A stretch of 64,000 nt of DNA from assembly GCA_000963575.1 (NCBI GenBank), contig CP011077.1, forward strand, positions 2,294,001 through 2,358,000, read 5' to 3'. Of this stretch, positions 8,075 to 17,700 are shown piece after piece. Source of the DNA: Klebsiella michiganensis. GTDB taxonomy: Bacteria > Pseudomonadota > Gammaproteobacteria > Enterobacterales > Enterobacteriaceae. Under the pieces are notes generated by a model that ran no database searches, had not been told where the DNA came from, and saw only the letters and a list, made by a program, of their open reading frames with translations. The position numbers were made by a program, and so were the translations under genes. The stretch's first letter is position 1. The number at the start of each line of letters is the position of its first letter.

Positions 8075-9468
8075 TCGACCTTCCCGACAACCAAAGAATT
8101 ATTCAGACGTTCGCCGACGATTTCAGCGACATGATTACTGCAGAAGAAACCGTTGCAGCGCCCCATCATGACTCTGGTTCGGCGGCGTAATCCCCCGATG
8201 CACTCCGGCGGTACCGCCGAATCAAATGCGGCTTCAAGTTCACGCCGGGTAACCAGTTCACAGTGGCAGACAATGCCGCCGTTACCGGCACAGGCGTAAT
8301 CTCGTGGCTCATACTCAGAAAGCATCGGCATGGTGGGCCATTTTAATTCTGCCGCAGGGTTCAACGGGAACAAGACAGGGAAGTTTTCCAGGTACAACCG
8401 TTCAACCCATGACGCGATACCCAGCGCGGCGGTCAGGCCGGTGGAGCGGATCCCGCCCACGGTTATCCAGCGATGTTCCGGATAGTGAAAAAGACGGTAC
8501 TCTTTTTTCTCCGTTGCGGGGCGTAATCCAGCATAGGTCGCCGTTACTGAGTAGTTCGTTAGCTCAGGCAGCATCTGGCGGCCTTTTTCTATTAAACCTT
8601 TCATCACGGCTTCATCGACATCGGCCCGGTTTCGATCCTGCTGTTCTTCTGCGGTTGGGCCAAGGATCATGTTGCCAAAGATGGTTCGGCACAGCAGCAC
8701 GCCTTTTGTGGTTGCCGTTGGCACCGGGAGAATGATGGCATTAATACGCGAGGCGGCGGCTTTATCGAACACCAAAAACTGCCCTTTACGCGGATGGATC
8801 TCAAACTCTGGGGTGCGCCACAGGCCATCAACCAGATCGCCGTGATTCCCTGCGCAATTAATGACCAGCCGGCTTTTCACTGGCCCTTTAGTGGTGTCCA
8901 GCAGCCAACCCTCTTGCTCCTGAACGGCGTTTTGTACCTCACAATCGAAATGGTACTTCCCGCCGTGCATCACGGCCTGGGTGACATAGGCGAGCGGGGC
9001 GCTCCAGGGATCGATGACGTACTCCCCGGGAACATAAACGCCGCCAAGTGCCCCGGAAGCCAGATTCGGCTCGCGGCGGTAAATCTCATCGGCGGAAATC
9101 TGTTCTACGTCTTTGACGCCGTTTTGATGAGCCTGCTGCACGATGCCCGGTAATGCCTCAAGCTGCTCCTGTGTCCAGGCAACCACAATCGCCGTCGTTT
9201 TCAACAGGGGAAGATTCATTTTTTTATGAATCTCCAGATACTCCGCGTAGCCATCCTGTATGCATTTAAGCTCCAGGCTTTCCCCGGGCGCATCAAAACC
9301 CGTGTGTAATATTGCGCTATTAGCCTTGCTGGCCCCGGAGAGGATATCTTCCCCTTTTTCGAGCAAAAGCGTGCGTGCGCCCAGCAAAGTAAAGCGGCGG
9401 AAGACGGCACAGCCGACTACACCCCCGCCGATGACAACCACATCCACATCTTCAAGTAACTCTGTCAT
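8071..9468 (-). CDS. FAD-dependent dehydrogenase, GlpA-like, with BFD [2Fe-2S] domain
   Basis: A 465-residue DAO-family flavoenzyme. The N-terminus has VVVIGGGVVGCAVFRRFTLLGA, the FAD-binding fold; the middle has INCAGNHGD and RKGQFLVFDK; near residue 340 is GGIRSTGLTAALGIA. The last 65 residues form a BFD-like iron-sulphur domain with CHCEL and GRCNGFFC, four cysteines for a [2Fe-2S] cluster. This is the layout of glycerol-3-phosphate dehydrogenase homologues found beside glpK-like genes in Firmicutes and Thermotoga. It probably oxidises the phosphorylated product of the kinase at 3641. First gene of a two-gene operon. Confidence 0.8.
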   Translation of the reverse strand: MTELLEDVDVVVIGGGVVGCAVFRRFTLLGARTLLLEKGEDILSGASKANSAILHTGFDAPGESLELKCIQDGYAEYLEIHKKMNLPLLKTTAIVVAWTQEQLEALPGIVQQAHQNGVKDVEQISADEIYRREPNLASGALGGVYVPGEYVIDPWSAPLAYVTQAVMHGGKYHFDCEVQNAVQEQEGWLLDTTKGPVKSRLVINCAGNHGDLVDGLWRTPEFEIHPRKGQFLVFDKAAASRINAIILPVPTATTKGVLLCRTIFGNMILGPTAEEQQDRNRADVDEAVMKGLIEKGRQMLPELTNYSVTATYAGLRPATEKKEYRLFHYPEHRWITVGGIRSTGLTAALGIASWVERLYLENFPVLFPLNPAAELKWPTMPMLSEYEPRDYACAGNGGIVCHCELVTRRELEAAFDSAVPPECIGGLRRRTRVMMGRCNGFFCSNHVAEIVGERLNNSLVVGKVE

Positions 9469-9819
9469 TTATAAGTTCCCGCCTTCAGGTTCTGACAACA
9501 TATAATCACAAAAACCACATGATAACAACGTTATTGCCACGCATTGATCACATCGTGTTTGCCATGAAAAGCATCATTGATATCGATGTTAATGTATTGT
9601 CATGATGAGAAAATATTGATTTTCAGTGAGTTTGGTGACTGAGTGTAAAGTTGTTTCTGTTGTGTGGCTTTTGATGTGGTTATTTCAGGAGATAAGGGGA
9701 GAATGCCAAACATGAGTGGCGTCACGCTTTAGCAATTGAATGTTAATTTCATGTTGTAATTTGTGGTTTTTAGATCAAATCTCATCAACAAACCCACATT
9801 CAATGAGAGGCAGATAAGT
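9469..9819. promoter_or_regulatory. Divergent control region with copies of the kinase-region motif
   Basis: AT-rich, 351 bases, between the oxidoreductase operon and the arginase-family gene. TGTGTGGCTTTTGATGTGG (9661-9679), TTTGTGGTTTTTAG (9760-9773) and, in reverse, ATGTGGTTTTTGTGATTATA (9500-9522 region) share the core TGTGG(T/C)TTTT with the motif at 3554-3577. This suggests the same DeoR protein controls both regions. Confidence 0.5.
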
Positions 9820-10728
9820 ATGCGCAGTTACACAATTATTGAAGCACCGTCCGTGCTCGGACATATCCCTACGCATCTCGGCGTCGCAAAAATGCCGGAT
9901 TCATTCCGACAAAATGGTTTCACTGATTTGATCGGCGCGAAGACGGTCACGCGCGTAGAGAGTCCGCGCTGGCGTGCGGAACGAGATGCTGAAACTCAAA
10001 TGATGAACCCCACGGAAATTAACCAGTACTCAGTCCAGCTTGCAGATGCCGTCGGCCAGGCGATCGAGGCGGGAGATTTTCCCGTAGTGATAGGCGGAGA
10101 TTGCTCCATTATTCTTGGCAATTTATTGGCACTGCGCCGCCGTGGCCGTTACGGGATTTTTTACGTTGATGGCCATACCGATTTTTATCGCCCGGATCTC
10201 AACCCTATTCTTGGTGCAGCTTCCGCCAGCGATCTCTACTTTATTACCGGACGCGGGCCGGACATCGTCTCCAACATAGAAGGGCTGAGACCCCTGGTTC
10301 GGGATGAGGACGTTGCGGTCTTTGGCTATCGCGATGGCGCAACGCAGGTGCATAACCGCTGCGAAGTCCTGCCTGAAAGTATGATGGCGCTGAACCGTAA
10401 TCAGGTAAGGATACTGGGAACAGAAACGGCTGCGGAAGATGCCGTGGCCTTTTTAACCAGAGAGGATGGACCGGAAGGATACTGGATCCACATCGATGCC
10501 GATTGCCTGGATCAGAGCATTATGTGGGCGTGCGATGCTCCGCAACCGGATGGTTTTATGTGGGATGACCTTGCCACCATTATTCGGGTGGCGATGAGTT
10601 CCCCTAAAGCGATTGGGCTTCAGTTGACCATTTATAACCCAGATATGGACCCGGATGGGTTGGCAGGACGTGGATTTGCCAGAACGGTAGGGAAAGCACT
10701 GGCCGCTGCCAGAGAGAACAAAGATTAA
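9820..10728 (+). CDS. Arginase/agmatinase-family ureohydrolase
   Basis: A 302-residue protein of the arginase superfamily, which hydrolyses guanidino or formimino groups with a two-manganese centre. Metal-site motifs are GGDCS (residues 92-96), DGHTD (117-121) and DADCLD (226-231). The usual first ligand His of GGDHS is Cys95 here; this variant exists in some family members but could alter the metal site. The C-terminal stretch QLTIYNPDMDP carries the family's late acidic positions. The ATG at 9820 has GAGAGG nine bases upstream. It is divergent from the FAD dehydrogenase and shares operator-like motifs with the kinase operon, so its substrate may be a guanidino or amidino form of the same compound. 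Confidence 0.8.
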   Translation: MRSYTIIEAPSVLGHIPTHLGVAKMPDSFRQNGFTDLIGAKTVTRVESPRWRAERDAETQMMNPTEINQYSVQLADAVGQAIEAGDFPVVIGGDCSIILGNLLALRRRGRYGIFYVDGHTDFYRPDLNPILGAASASDLYFITGRGPDIVSNIEGLRPLVRDEDVAVFGYRDGATQVHNRCEVLPESMMALNRNQVRILGTETAAEDAVAFLTREDGPEGYWIHIDADCLDQSIMWACDAPQPDGFMWDDLATIIRVAMSSPKAIGLQLTIYNPDMDPDGLAGRGFARTVGKALAAARENKD

Positions 10729-10765
10729 TCACCTGAGATTTGATAAATCAGGCCAATAAGCGGTT

Positions 10766-10805
10766 GTTCCCGGTGGTTAGTGCGTCCAGGCTAAGCACCG
10801 GGAAA
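10766..10805 (+). terminator. Hairpin after the arginase-family gene
   Basis: TTCCCGGTG pairs with CACCGGGAA across about 20 bases. A-rich sequence follows rather than T, so termination efficiency is unclear. Confidence 0.45.
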
Positions 10806-10808
10806 ACA

Positions 10809-10889
10809 TTACCAGGGAATTAATCCCATTTCATGTAATGCGCCAAGAATCAGCACGATAGACATGCAGGCATCAAATGGATTCGGCAT
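10809..10889 (-). CDS. Candidate small hydrophobic protein, 26 residues
   Basis: A 26-codon frame with an AAAGGTGG site seven bases before the ATG. The peptide is MPNPFDACMSIVLILGALHE followed by MGLIPW: a short hydrophobic stretch flanked by polar ends, like the small single-helix proteins of enterics. It follows the DUF1345 gene by 78 bases on the same strand and could be cotranscribed. No homologue recognised. Confidence 0.4.
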   Translation of the reverse strand: MPNPFDACMSIVLILGALHEMGLIPW

Positions 10890-10967
10890 CGTGTTCCACC
10901 TTTACGCGGGGCATCGCTGGTTAAATTATAGTCTATTTTGTTTGGGCCAGCTCAAATCTCATACTTG

Positions 10968-11627
10968 CTAACTCAGCAATCCAGCCCCCACGTTGACGGA
11001 CAGTCCCAAAATCGCCAGGTTGAAGATAAACGAAATAATTGACTGCAGCAGGGTTATTTTGCGCATGCCGGTTGTACCCGTTGCCACATCCGCCGTTTGT
11101 GCGGCAACGGCTATGGTGAAAGAGTAATAAAGGAAATCCCAATATCCTGGGGCTTTTGGTTTTTCAGGAAAAATCATCGGCGTGACGTTCTGGCTGAGAT
11201 GCAAATAGTGCTGATGCGCGTAGTGCATGGCAAAAGAGCTGGGCAGTAGTGTCCAGGAAGCCAGGAGCGTCAATGCTGTCAGAACGATGTGCAGCACAAG
11301 CGGAGTGCCTGAAAGGGAACGTAGCGACGGCAGTTCACTCAGGATGGCCACAAGGCTGGCCATACAGGCAAAGATAACCAGGCTCAGTACCAGCGCTGCG
11401 CTTTGATCCTGTACCCTGGCTATTCGCGGGATGTTGCAGACTTCCGTTCGCAGCATGCGAAACCAGATAAACGTCAGGTAAAGCCAGGCCAAAACATTCC
11501 AGCCGATCAACAGCCGCTGCAGCGTGCCGAGATGAGCGGGCAATAGGTAATAACAGAGGATACCGGCGGCAACTGAAACCAATAGCCGCAGGCGGGCGAA
11601 CAGGTGGGTCCGTAGCGAAAATCTCAT
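10968..11627 (-). CDS. DUF1345 membrane protein
   Basis: A 219-residue inner membrane protein with about five hydrophobic helices. The family core is recognisable near residues 165-200: YWDFLYYSFTIAVAAQTADV, then a short loop TGTTGMRKI and a final helix. DUF1345 proteins have no established function. The N-terminus MRFSLRTHLFARLRLLVS is basic, consistent with a cytoplasmic start. It seems to stand alone or with the 26-residue frame downstream. Confidence 0.8.
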   Translation of the reverse strand: MRFSLRTHLFARLRLLVSVAAGILCYYLLPAHLGTLQRLLIGWNVLAWLYLTFIWFRMLRTEVCNIPRIARVQDQSAALVLSLVIFACMASLVAILSELPSLRSLSGTPLVLHIVLTALTLLASWTLLPSSFAMHYAHQHYLHLSQNVTPMIFPEKPKAPGYWDFLYYSFTIAVAAQTADVATGTTGMRKITLLQSIISFIFNLAILGLSVNVGAGLLS

Positions 11628-12005
11628 GGGTAATTGATTCGACGAGGGGTGGATAAGTTAACTGTAGACGAGGCTAAAGCGAAAGGCATGCTGGCCTGCA
11701 GTGGCGATTTTTTGAATATTGGCTGCTCGCCGTACGTGAATTTTGACGCACTCAGATGCTGCCAAAATCTCAGAATTCACGTAGCGTGCGAATAATAGGG
11801 TAATTTCTTTATAATCATATCGTTGCGTTGTTATCTATGCCGCGAGCACGCTTATGGGTGATTGATTGGCCGAAAGTTGGGGAGCTTAACTGTAAACGGA
11901 GGTGGCTCTAAGGATGTGATTCAGCATGGTTTCTGAGGCATTGTGCGCCGTTAAACATCTCTATTTAACGGCACATAAAACGATTCGGCGGGCAATATGA
12001 CTGAA
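11628..12005. other. Intergenic region with an inverted repeat
   Basis: 378 bases without a supported gene. It holds a perfect 10-base inverted repeat, TACGTGAATT (11733-11742) and AATTCACGTA (11774-11783). Two related stretches near 11650 and 11885 both read AACTGTA(G/A)ACG(A/G)GG, so part of the region may be duplicated. No promoter can be assigned with confidence. Confidence 0.5.
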
Positions 12006-12269
12006 TCAGTGAACGTGAACCGTCAATCCCACTAAGCGGGTAACAAGCGGGCGTACGACGAGGATACAGACGAAGGCCGCCGGCATAGCAACTTGATAAG
12101 CATTCATCACATTTTCCATGTAATGAGGCCCCATTCCGAATTCAGCCAGGGTAATGACCAGGCTCATCAGAAAGGCCATGATGGTCGCCATATAAAGAGA
12201 AAAAACATAGGGTGAAGTGCGCGGGGGAAAGCGGAATCGTTTGTTTTTTCTGATGACAGCATTCGACAT
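12006..12269 (-). CDS. DUF2798 small membrane protein
   Basis: An 87-residue protein with two hydrophobic helices (YVFSLYMATIMAFLMSLVIT and YQVAMPAAFVCILVVRPLVTRLV), the layout of DUF2798. Function unknown for the family. It is divergent from a LysR regulator 126 bases away, and this pairing suggests the regulator controls it. The start has a run of basic residues (RKNKRFRFPPR), placing the N-terminus in the cytoplasm. Confidence 0.8.
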   Translation of the reverse strand: MSNAVIRKNKRFRFPPRTSPYVFSLYMATIMAFLMSLVITLAEFGMGPHYMENVMNAYQVAMPAAFVCILVVRPLVTRLVGLTVHVH

Positions 12270-12395
12270 TGAGTTATCCTGTTTAGCAAGGGTGGAAATC
12301 AGCGGCTAACCTAACTAGCGAATGACAAGAGTGGTAGGGCGGTGGTGATTTAATCATTGTTAACTAAAATCAACGAATCGGTCGGTGGAAATCGT

Positions 12396-13316
12396 ATGGA
12401 TATGCTAGGGCTGATCGAGAATTTTATCCGCGTAGTAGAGAACGGCAGTATTGCCGCAGCAGCCCGGGTTAAGGGTATGAGCCCGGCAGCGGTTAGCCAA
12501 AGTTTGTCCCGGCTTGAAACGCATTTGGGGGTACGGCTGCTGTCGCGTACCACCCGGAGCATGACACTAACTGAGAATGGTAAACGCTATTTCGAGAAGG
12601 TTCGTCATATTCCATATGATATCGACCTTGCTTCTCAGGCCGTTTCGAATGACAGTCAGCCACAAGGCCCGCTTTGCATCGCGACTACAGCGGCGTTTGG
12701 CCGCTACGTGATTGCTCCCCTTATGCCAGCGTTTAAAAGGACTTTCCCTGATATTGAGGTCGAACTCATTAGCACCGACCGCAACGTTGACCACCGGCTG
12801 GAAGGTGTGGACGTGAGTATCCGTATTGAGGCGCAGCTCAACGATCAACTGATCGCCAGAAAAATTGCCTCATTACCCTTTATATTTTGTGCGTCACCCG
12901 CTTATCTGGCTCGCGCAGGCATCCCTCAGACGCCTGAAGCGCTCAGCCAGCATGCCTGTCTGGTGTTCCGCTACCCCACGGATGGGCGTTTTTTGCCCTG
13001 GACATTTAGGGTTAATGGCCAACTGGTTAACGTTAAACTCAACCCGGCTTTTGTAAGTGATGATATTGATATTATTAAAAAAATAGCAGAGGAGGGCGGC
13101 GGCATCGCCCGTCTTGCAAGCTTTATTGCCCAGCCGCTGATAGACAATGGCCAGCTAATCCCGCTGTTCTGTACAGAGCGAAGCGATGAGAGCTACGCTG
13201 AGCCTGACCCGATGAATATTTATGCCTGCGTAAATGAACGATCCGCCCTTACTTCCAAAGTAAGAGCCTTTATTGAATTTCTGGAAGGGGCTATGCGTGA
13301 GCGGATGGATTCATAG
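12396..13316 (+). CDS. LysR-family transcriptional regulator
   Basis: A 306-residue LysR regulator. The winged helix-turn-helix at residues 1-60 has ENFIRVVENGSIAAAARVKG, SPAAVSQSLSRLE and LGVRLLSRTTRSMTLTENG. The effector domain starts PLCIATTAAFGRYVIAPLMP. It belongs to the DmlR/PecT-like subgroup by its motifs. The start ATG at 12396 has GGTGGAAA before it; a TTG at 12357 is upstream but less likely. The divergent DUF2798 gene is the probable target. The inducer cannot be inferred. Confidence 0.85.
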   Translation: MDMLGLIENFIRVVENGSIAAAARVKGMSPAAVSQSLSRLETHLGVRLLSRTTRSMTLTENGKRYFEKVRHIPYDIDLASQAVSNDSQPQGPLCIATTAAFGRYVIAPLMPAFKRTFPDIEVELISTDRNVDHRLEGVDVSIRIEAQLNDQLIARKIASLPFIFCASPAYLARAGIPQTPEALSQHACLVFRYPTDGRFLPWTFRVNGQLVNVKLNPAFVSDDIDIIKKIAEEGGGIARLASFIAQPLIDNGQLIPLFCTERSDESYAEPDPMNIYACVNERSALTSKVRAFIEFLEGAMRERMDS

Positions 13317-13664
13317 CTGCAGTTATCTAAATATCCTTTTGTTTTAAAAGAACATATTAAATACAAGGGGCAACTAACTTCCGGATAGATTCATGAATTA
13401 AATAAATTCAATATTCTCCATATTTATCCACAATCTTTAATATTATTTACGCATGGTTTCAATTAATTTCAAATGTTTGTTTATAGTTTGATTGCGTTTC
13501 TGGAAAACAAGCAGTAAATGAGATGGCCTTGAAGGGATAGTGTTTAAGTAAAAATCAATATAGTTACAGATCATATTGTTAAGTTATTCTGACAGCGTTT
13601 TTAAAGCATGAATTAATAATCCCGCTTGTGATTTATAGAATTAAAACTCAGGAGGTAACTCGAC
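13317..13664. other. AT-rich intergenic region
   Basis: 348 bases, strongly AT-rich, without an open frame of note. It must contain the promoter of the downstream hydrolase gene; several TATAAT-like stretches exist and no single one stands out. The AT bias relative to flanking DNA fits a horizontally acquired or highly regulated gene. Confidence 0.4.
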
Positions 13665-14549
13665 ATGCGACTAACTGCCAAAGATTTCCCACAAGAACTA
13701 ATCGAGTACTATGATTACTATGCACATGGAAAAATAAGTAAACGTGAGTTTCTGGCCCTCGCAGCTAAGTATACTGTGGGGGGAGTCACGGCGATAATGC
13801 TCTTCAATATGCTTAAACCAAACTATGCGCTAGCAGAAAAGGTAAAATTCACAGATCCTGACATATTTGCAGAATACATTTCATACCCCTCGGTAAATGG
13901 TCATGGACAAGTCCGTGGATACCTGGTTAAACCGACGAAGATTACCGGTAAAGTTCCCGCAGTCGTTGTGATACATGAAAACCGTGGGCTAAATCCTTAC
14001 ATTGAAGACGTCGCGCGACGAGTAGCTAAGGCAGGCTACATTGCTCTGGCCCCGGACGGTTTAAGTTCGGTGGGGGGTTATCCCGGTAATGATGATGAGG
14101 GCAGAGTACTTCAGCAGACTGTCGATCCCCAAAAATTAATGAATGATTTTTTTGCGGCTATTGAATTTATGCAGAAGTCCGATGAGACAAATGGAAAGGT
14201 CGGTATTACCGGGTTTTGCTACGGAGGCGGAGTGTCTAATGCCGCCGCTATTGCCTATCCTGAATTAGCGTGCGCCGTACCTTTTTACGGCCGACATCCT
14301 CCCGCGATAGACGTGCCGAAAATTAATGCTCCATTGCTTATTCATCTCGCCGAATATGATCAAAGTATCAACGAGGGCTGGCCAGTCTATGAAGCGGCTC
14401 TTAAATCAAATAACAAGGTGTTTGAAGCATATATTTACCCAGGCGTAAATCATGGGTTTCACAATGATTCAACCCCACGATATGATGAGCGCTCAGCAGA
14501 CCTGGCGTGGCAGAGAACGCTAAGCTGGTTTGAAAAATATCTGAGCTAA
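13665..14549 (+). CDS. yghX: Dienelactone-hydrolase-family protein, YghX-like
   Basis: A 294-residue alpha/beta hydrolase. After a helical head with a Tat-like segment (SKREFLALAAKYTVGG, residues 24-40, Lys-Arg rather than Arg-Arg) comes the hydrolase core: VVVIHENRGLNPYIEDVARR, nucleophile elbow GFCYGGG (Cys nucleophile), EYD acid and NHGFHND histidine, the Cys-Asp-His triad of dienelactone hydrolases. E. coli K-12 carries the homologue yghX as a broken gene; here it is intact. A very strong AGGAGGT lies before the ATG. The substrate is unknown. Confidence 0.8.
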   Translation: MRLTAKDFPQELIEYYDYYAHGKISKREFLALAAKYTVGGVTAIMLFNMLKPNYALAEKVKFTDPDIFAEYISYPSVNGHGQVRGYLVKPTKITGKVPAVVVIHENRGLNPYIEDVARRVAKAGYIALAPDGLSSVGGYPGNDDEGRVLQQTVDPQKLMNDFFAAIEFMQKSDETNGKVGITGFCYGGGVSNAAAIAYPELACAVPFYGRHPPAIDVPKINAPLLIHLAEYDQSINEGWPVYEAALKSNNKVFEAYIYPGVNHGFHNDSTPRYDERSADLAWQRTLSWFEKYLS

Positions 14550-14653
14550 CGCACTCAATTTTTTATGTACATAACTTCATGGGCTAACACCAGGCTGAAA
14601 GAAGAAATTTAATTTAAATATTCTTATATTTATTTTTGAAAATTTACCTACCA

Positions 14654-14686
14654 GAGGACTCATTACCTTGACGGTAGTGAGTCCTC
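14654..14686. terminator. Bidirectional hairpin between convergent genes
   Basis: GAGGACTCATTACC pairs with GGTAGTGAGTCCTC (one mismatch) around five bases. It sits between the yghX-like gene and the convergent RND gene and can serve both. Confidence 0.7.
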
Positions 14687-14703
14687 ATTAATCGGCATTA
14701 GCA

Positions 14704-17700
14704 TTAGTGTACGGTTTGCTCGTTTTTCATACGTTCGCTGCGTCGCTGAACACGGAACAATCGCAGCATAATGACGAAGAACGAGGGGACAAAGAAAATG
14801 GCCAGAAATGTGCTGGTCAGCATCCCGCCCATGACTACGGTGCCAATAGCATTCTGACTGCCTGAGCCAGCCCCGCTGGCCACGACTAATGGCACAACGC
14901 CAAGAATGAAGGCCAGCGATGTCATCAGGATTGGCCGTAACCTCTGTTTGGCGGCATTGACTACCGCATCGACCGGAGTGGAGCCCGCTTCAAAATGCGC
15001 CTTTGCGAATTCCACGATCAAAATGGCATTTTTAGCCGCCAGTCCAACCGTCGTCAGCAGCCCCACCTGAAAATAAACATCGTTGGGAAGCCCTCGGAGT
15101 AATGTCGCAACCACTGCGCCCATAACACCGAGCGGAATCACCAGCATCACCGCGCTGGGAATGCTCCAGCTTTCATAAAGCGCTGCCAGACACAGAAACA
15201 CCACTATCAGCGAGATTGCGTAAAGCGCTGGAACCTGAGAACCGGATAAACGCTCCTCAAATGACATCCCGGTCCAGTTAAACCCCACCCCTGGCGGCAA
15301 GTTAACGGCAATGCGTTCAATTTCGGCCATCGCCTGTCCGGTGCTGAATCCCTGTGCCGGTGCACCTTGAAGATTAAATGATTGCACACCATTATAGCGG
15401 TTGAGCTTTTGTGGGCCGTAGCTCCATTTTGCGCTGGAGAAGGCGGAGAAAGGGACCATCGTGTCTGAGGCATTCCGTACAAACCACTTATCTAAATCCT
15501 GTGGCAGCATACGAGATGATGCTTCACCCTGAATATATACGCGCTTCACTCGCTCGCGATCGATAAAATCATTTATATAACCCGCTCCCCAGGCCAGCGA
15601 AAGTGTACGGTTTATGTCACCAATTGATACGCTCAACGCGCGCGCTTTCTCGCGGTCAATAATCAGCTCATACTGAGGGGCATCCTCAATTCCGTTGGCG
15701 CGCACCCGATTTAATAAAGGGCTTTGTCCTGCAGCTAGCAGGAACGCGTTGCGGGCCTCAAGCAGATTTGCATAGCCAATCCCGCCACGATCCATTAGCT
15801 GTAAATTGAAACCTGACACATTACCCAGCTCACGCACCGACGGAGGCAGCACCACATTTGTATTGGTATCCCGGAATTCACTGCCGAAAATAGCATTCAG
15901 GCGAACGGCGATTGACTCAGCATTCTGATCGGGGCGCTGTCGCTGTGCCCAGTCATGCAGCCCGATAAATAGCGTTCCGACATTCTGTCCGCGCCCTCCA
16001 AAATTTAAACCAGAAATAGAATATACGGAGCTCACGCTTTCTCCTTCTAGCTTGAGAAGATAATCTGTAGCGTCGTGCAACGTATTTCGTATGCGTTCGC
16101 CTGTCGCCCCCGGAGGAGCCTGTAGCTGCGCAAATAATATCCCCTGATCTTCCTGTGGCAGAAATGAAGTTGGAATCCGCGTGAATAACCAACCAGTAAC
16201 AACAGCAATGATCAGGTAAATGATCATCAGCCTTCGCGGCCGGGTGAGCCCCCGTATTACTGAGGTGACATAGCTTTGATTTGCCCAGGCCATCTGGTGA
16301 TTAAACCAGGCGAAGAAACCTCTACGTTCAGAGTGATATTCAGTCTTGACAGGTTTGAGTAGTGTCGCGCACAGGGCAGGTGTAAAAACGACGGCCACGA
16401 TGACGGACAACACCATTGAAGAAATAATCGTTATGGAGAATTGACGGTATATAACCCCGCTTGACCCGCTAAAAAACGCCATGGGAATAAATACTGCCGT
16501 CAGTACCATAGCGATGCCCAACAGTGCGCCAGTGATCTGCTGCATGGATTTACGGGTAGCCTGGCGGGGCGACAGCCCTTCTTCATGCATTATTCGTTCA
16601 ACATTTTCCACCACCACGATGGCATCATCTACCAGTAATCCAATAGCTAATACCATTCCAAACATGGTCAGCGTATTTATTGAATAACCGAATGCGGCAA
16701 GTACGCCAAATGTACCGAGCAGTACAACAGGTACCGCAAGCGTGGGGATTAGCGTTGCCCGAAGGTTTTGCAAAAACAGATACATAACAGCAAATACCAG
16801 AATAATGGCCTCAATAAGCGTACGCACCACGTTTAGAATTGACTGACTTACAAATGGCGCCGTGTCATAGACGTTTACCACTTCCATTCCTGGAGGAAAA
16901 AAAGGCTTTAACTCATCCAGCGTGGCTCTCACTGCTTTCGCTGTTTCCAGTGCGTTTGCGTTAGGCGCCAGGCGAATGCCCAATCCTGCCGCCGGAGCGC
17001 CGTTATAGTAACTGTCTATAGAATAGTTCTGTGCCCCCAGCTCAATACGCGCCACATCCCCCAGCCTGACTTGAGATCCATTCGGGTTAGCTTTTAACAA
17101 AATCTGACCAAACTGTTCCGGTGTTTGCAGGCGTGAAGGGCCAATCATCGTGGCATTCAGTTCCTGGCCTGCAAGCGCGGGCTGTTCACCTAATTGCCCG
17201 GACGATACCTGTACGTTTTGTTCCTGAATAGCGTTGCTGACATCAATGGCCGTGAGCCCATAGTTCATCAGGGCTGCGGGATCCAGCCAAATACGCATTG
17301 CATAAGGTGCCCCAAATAACTGAAGTTCGCCCACTCCGGAAGTACGGCTAAGGGGATCCTGTACATAAGAGGCAACATAGTCTGCCAAATCTTGTCGCGT
17401 CATGCTGCCGTCAGTCGAGATAAATGCCTCCATCATCATAAAACTTGCCGACGCTTTGGTTACGCGAATCCCTTGCTGTTGCACCTCTTGAGGCAAAAGT
17501 GGCTGTGCCAGTGCCAGCTTATTTTGTACCTGTACCTGAGCGGTATCGGCATTGGTGCCCTGGGCGAAAGTGAGCGCAATGCTCATGCTGCCGTCGGAGT
17601 TGCTCTCTGAGGAGATATATTGCAGCTGGTCCAGGCCGTTCATCTGCTGCTCAATCACCTGGACCACACTGTCTTGTACCGTTTTGGCTGACGCGCCAGG

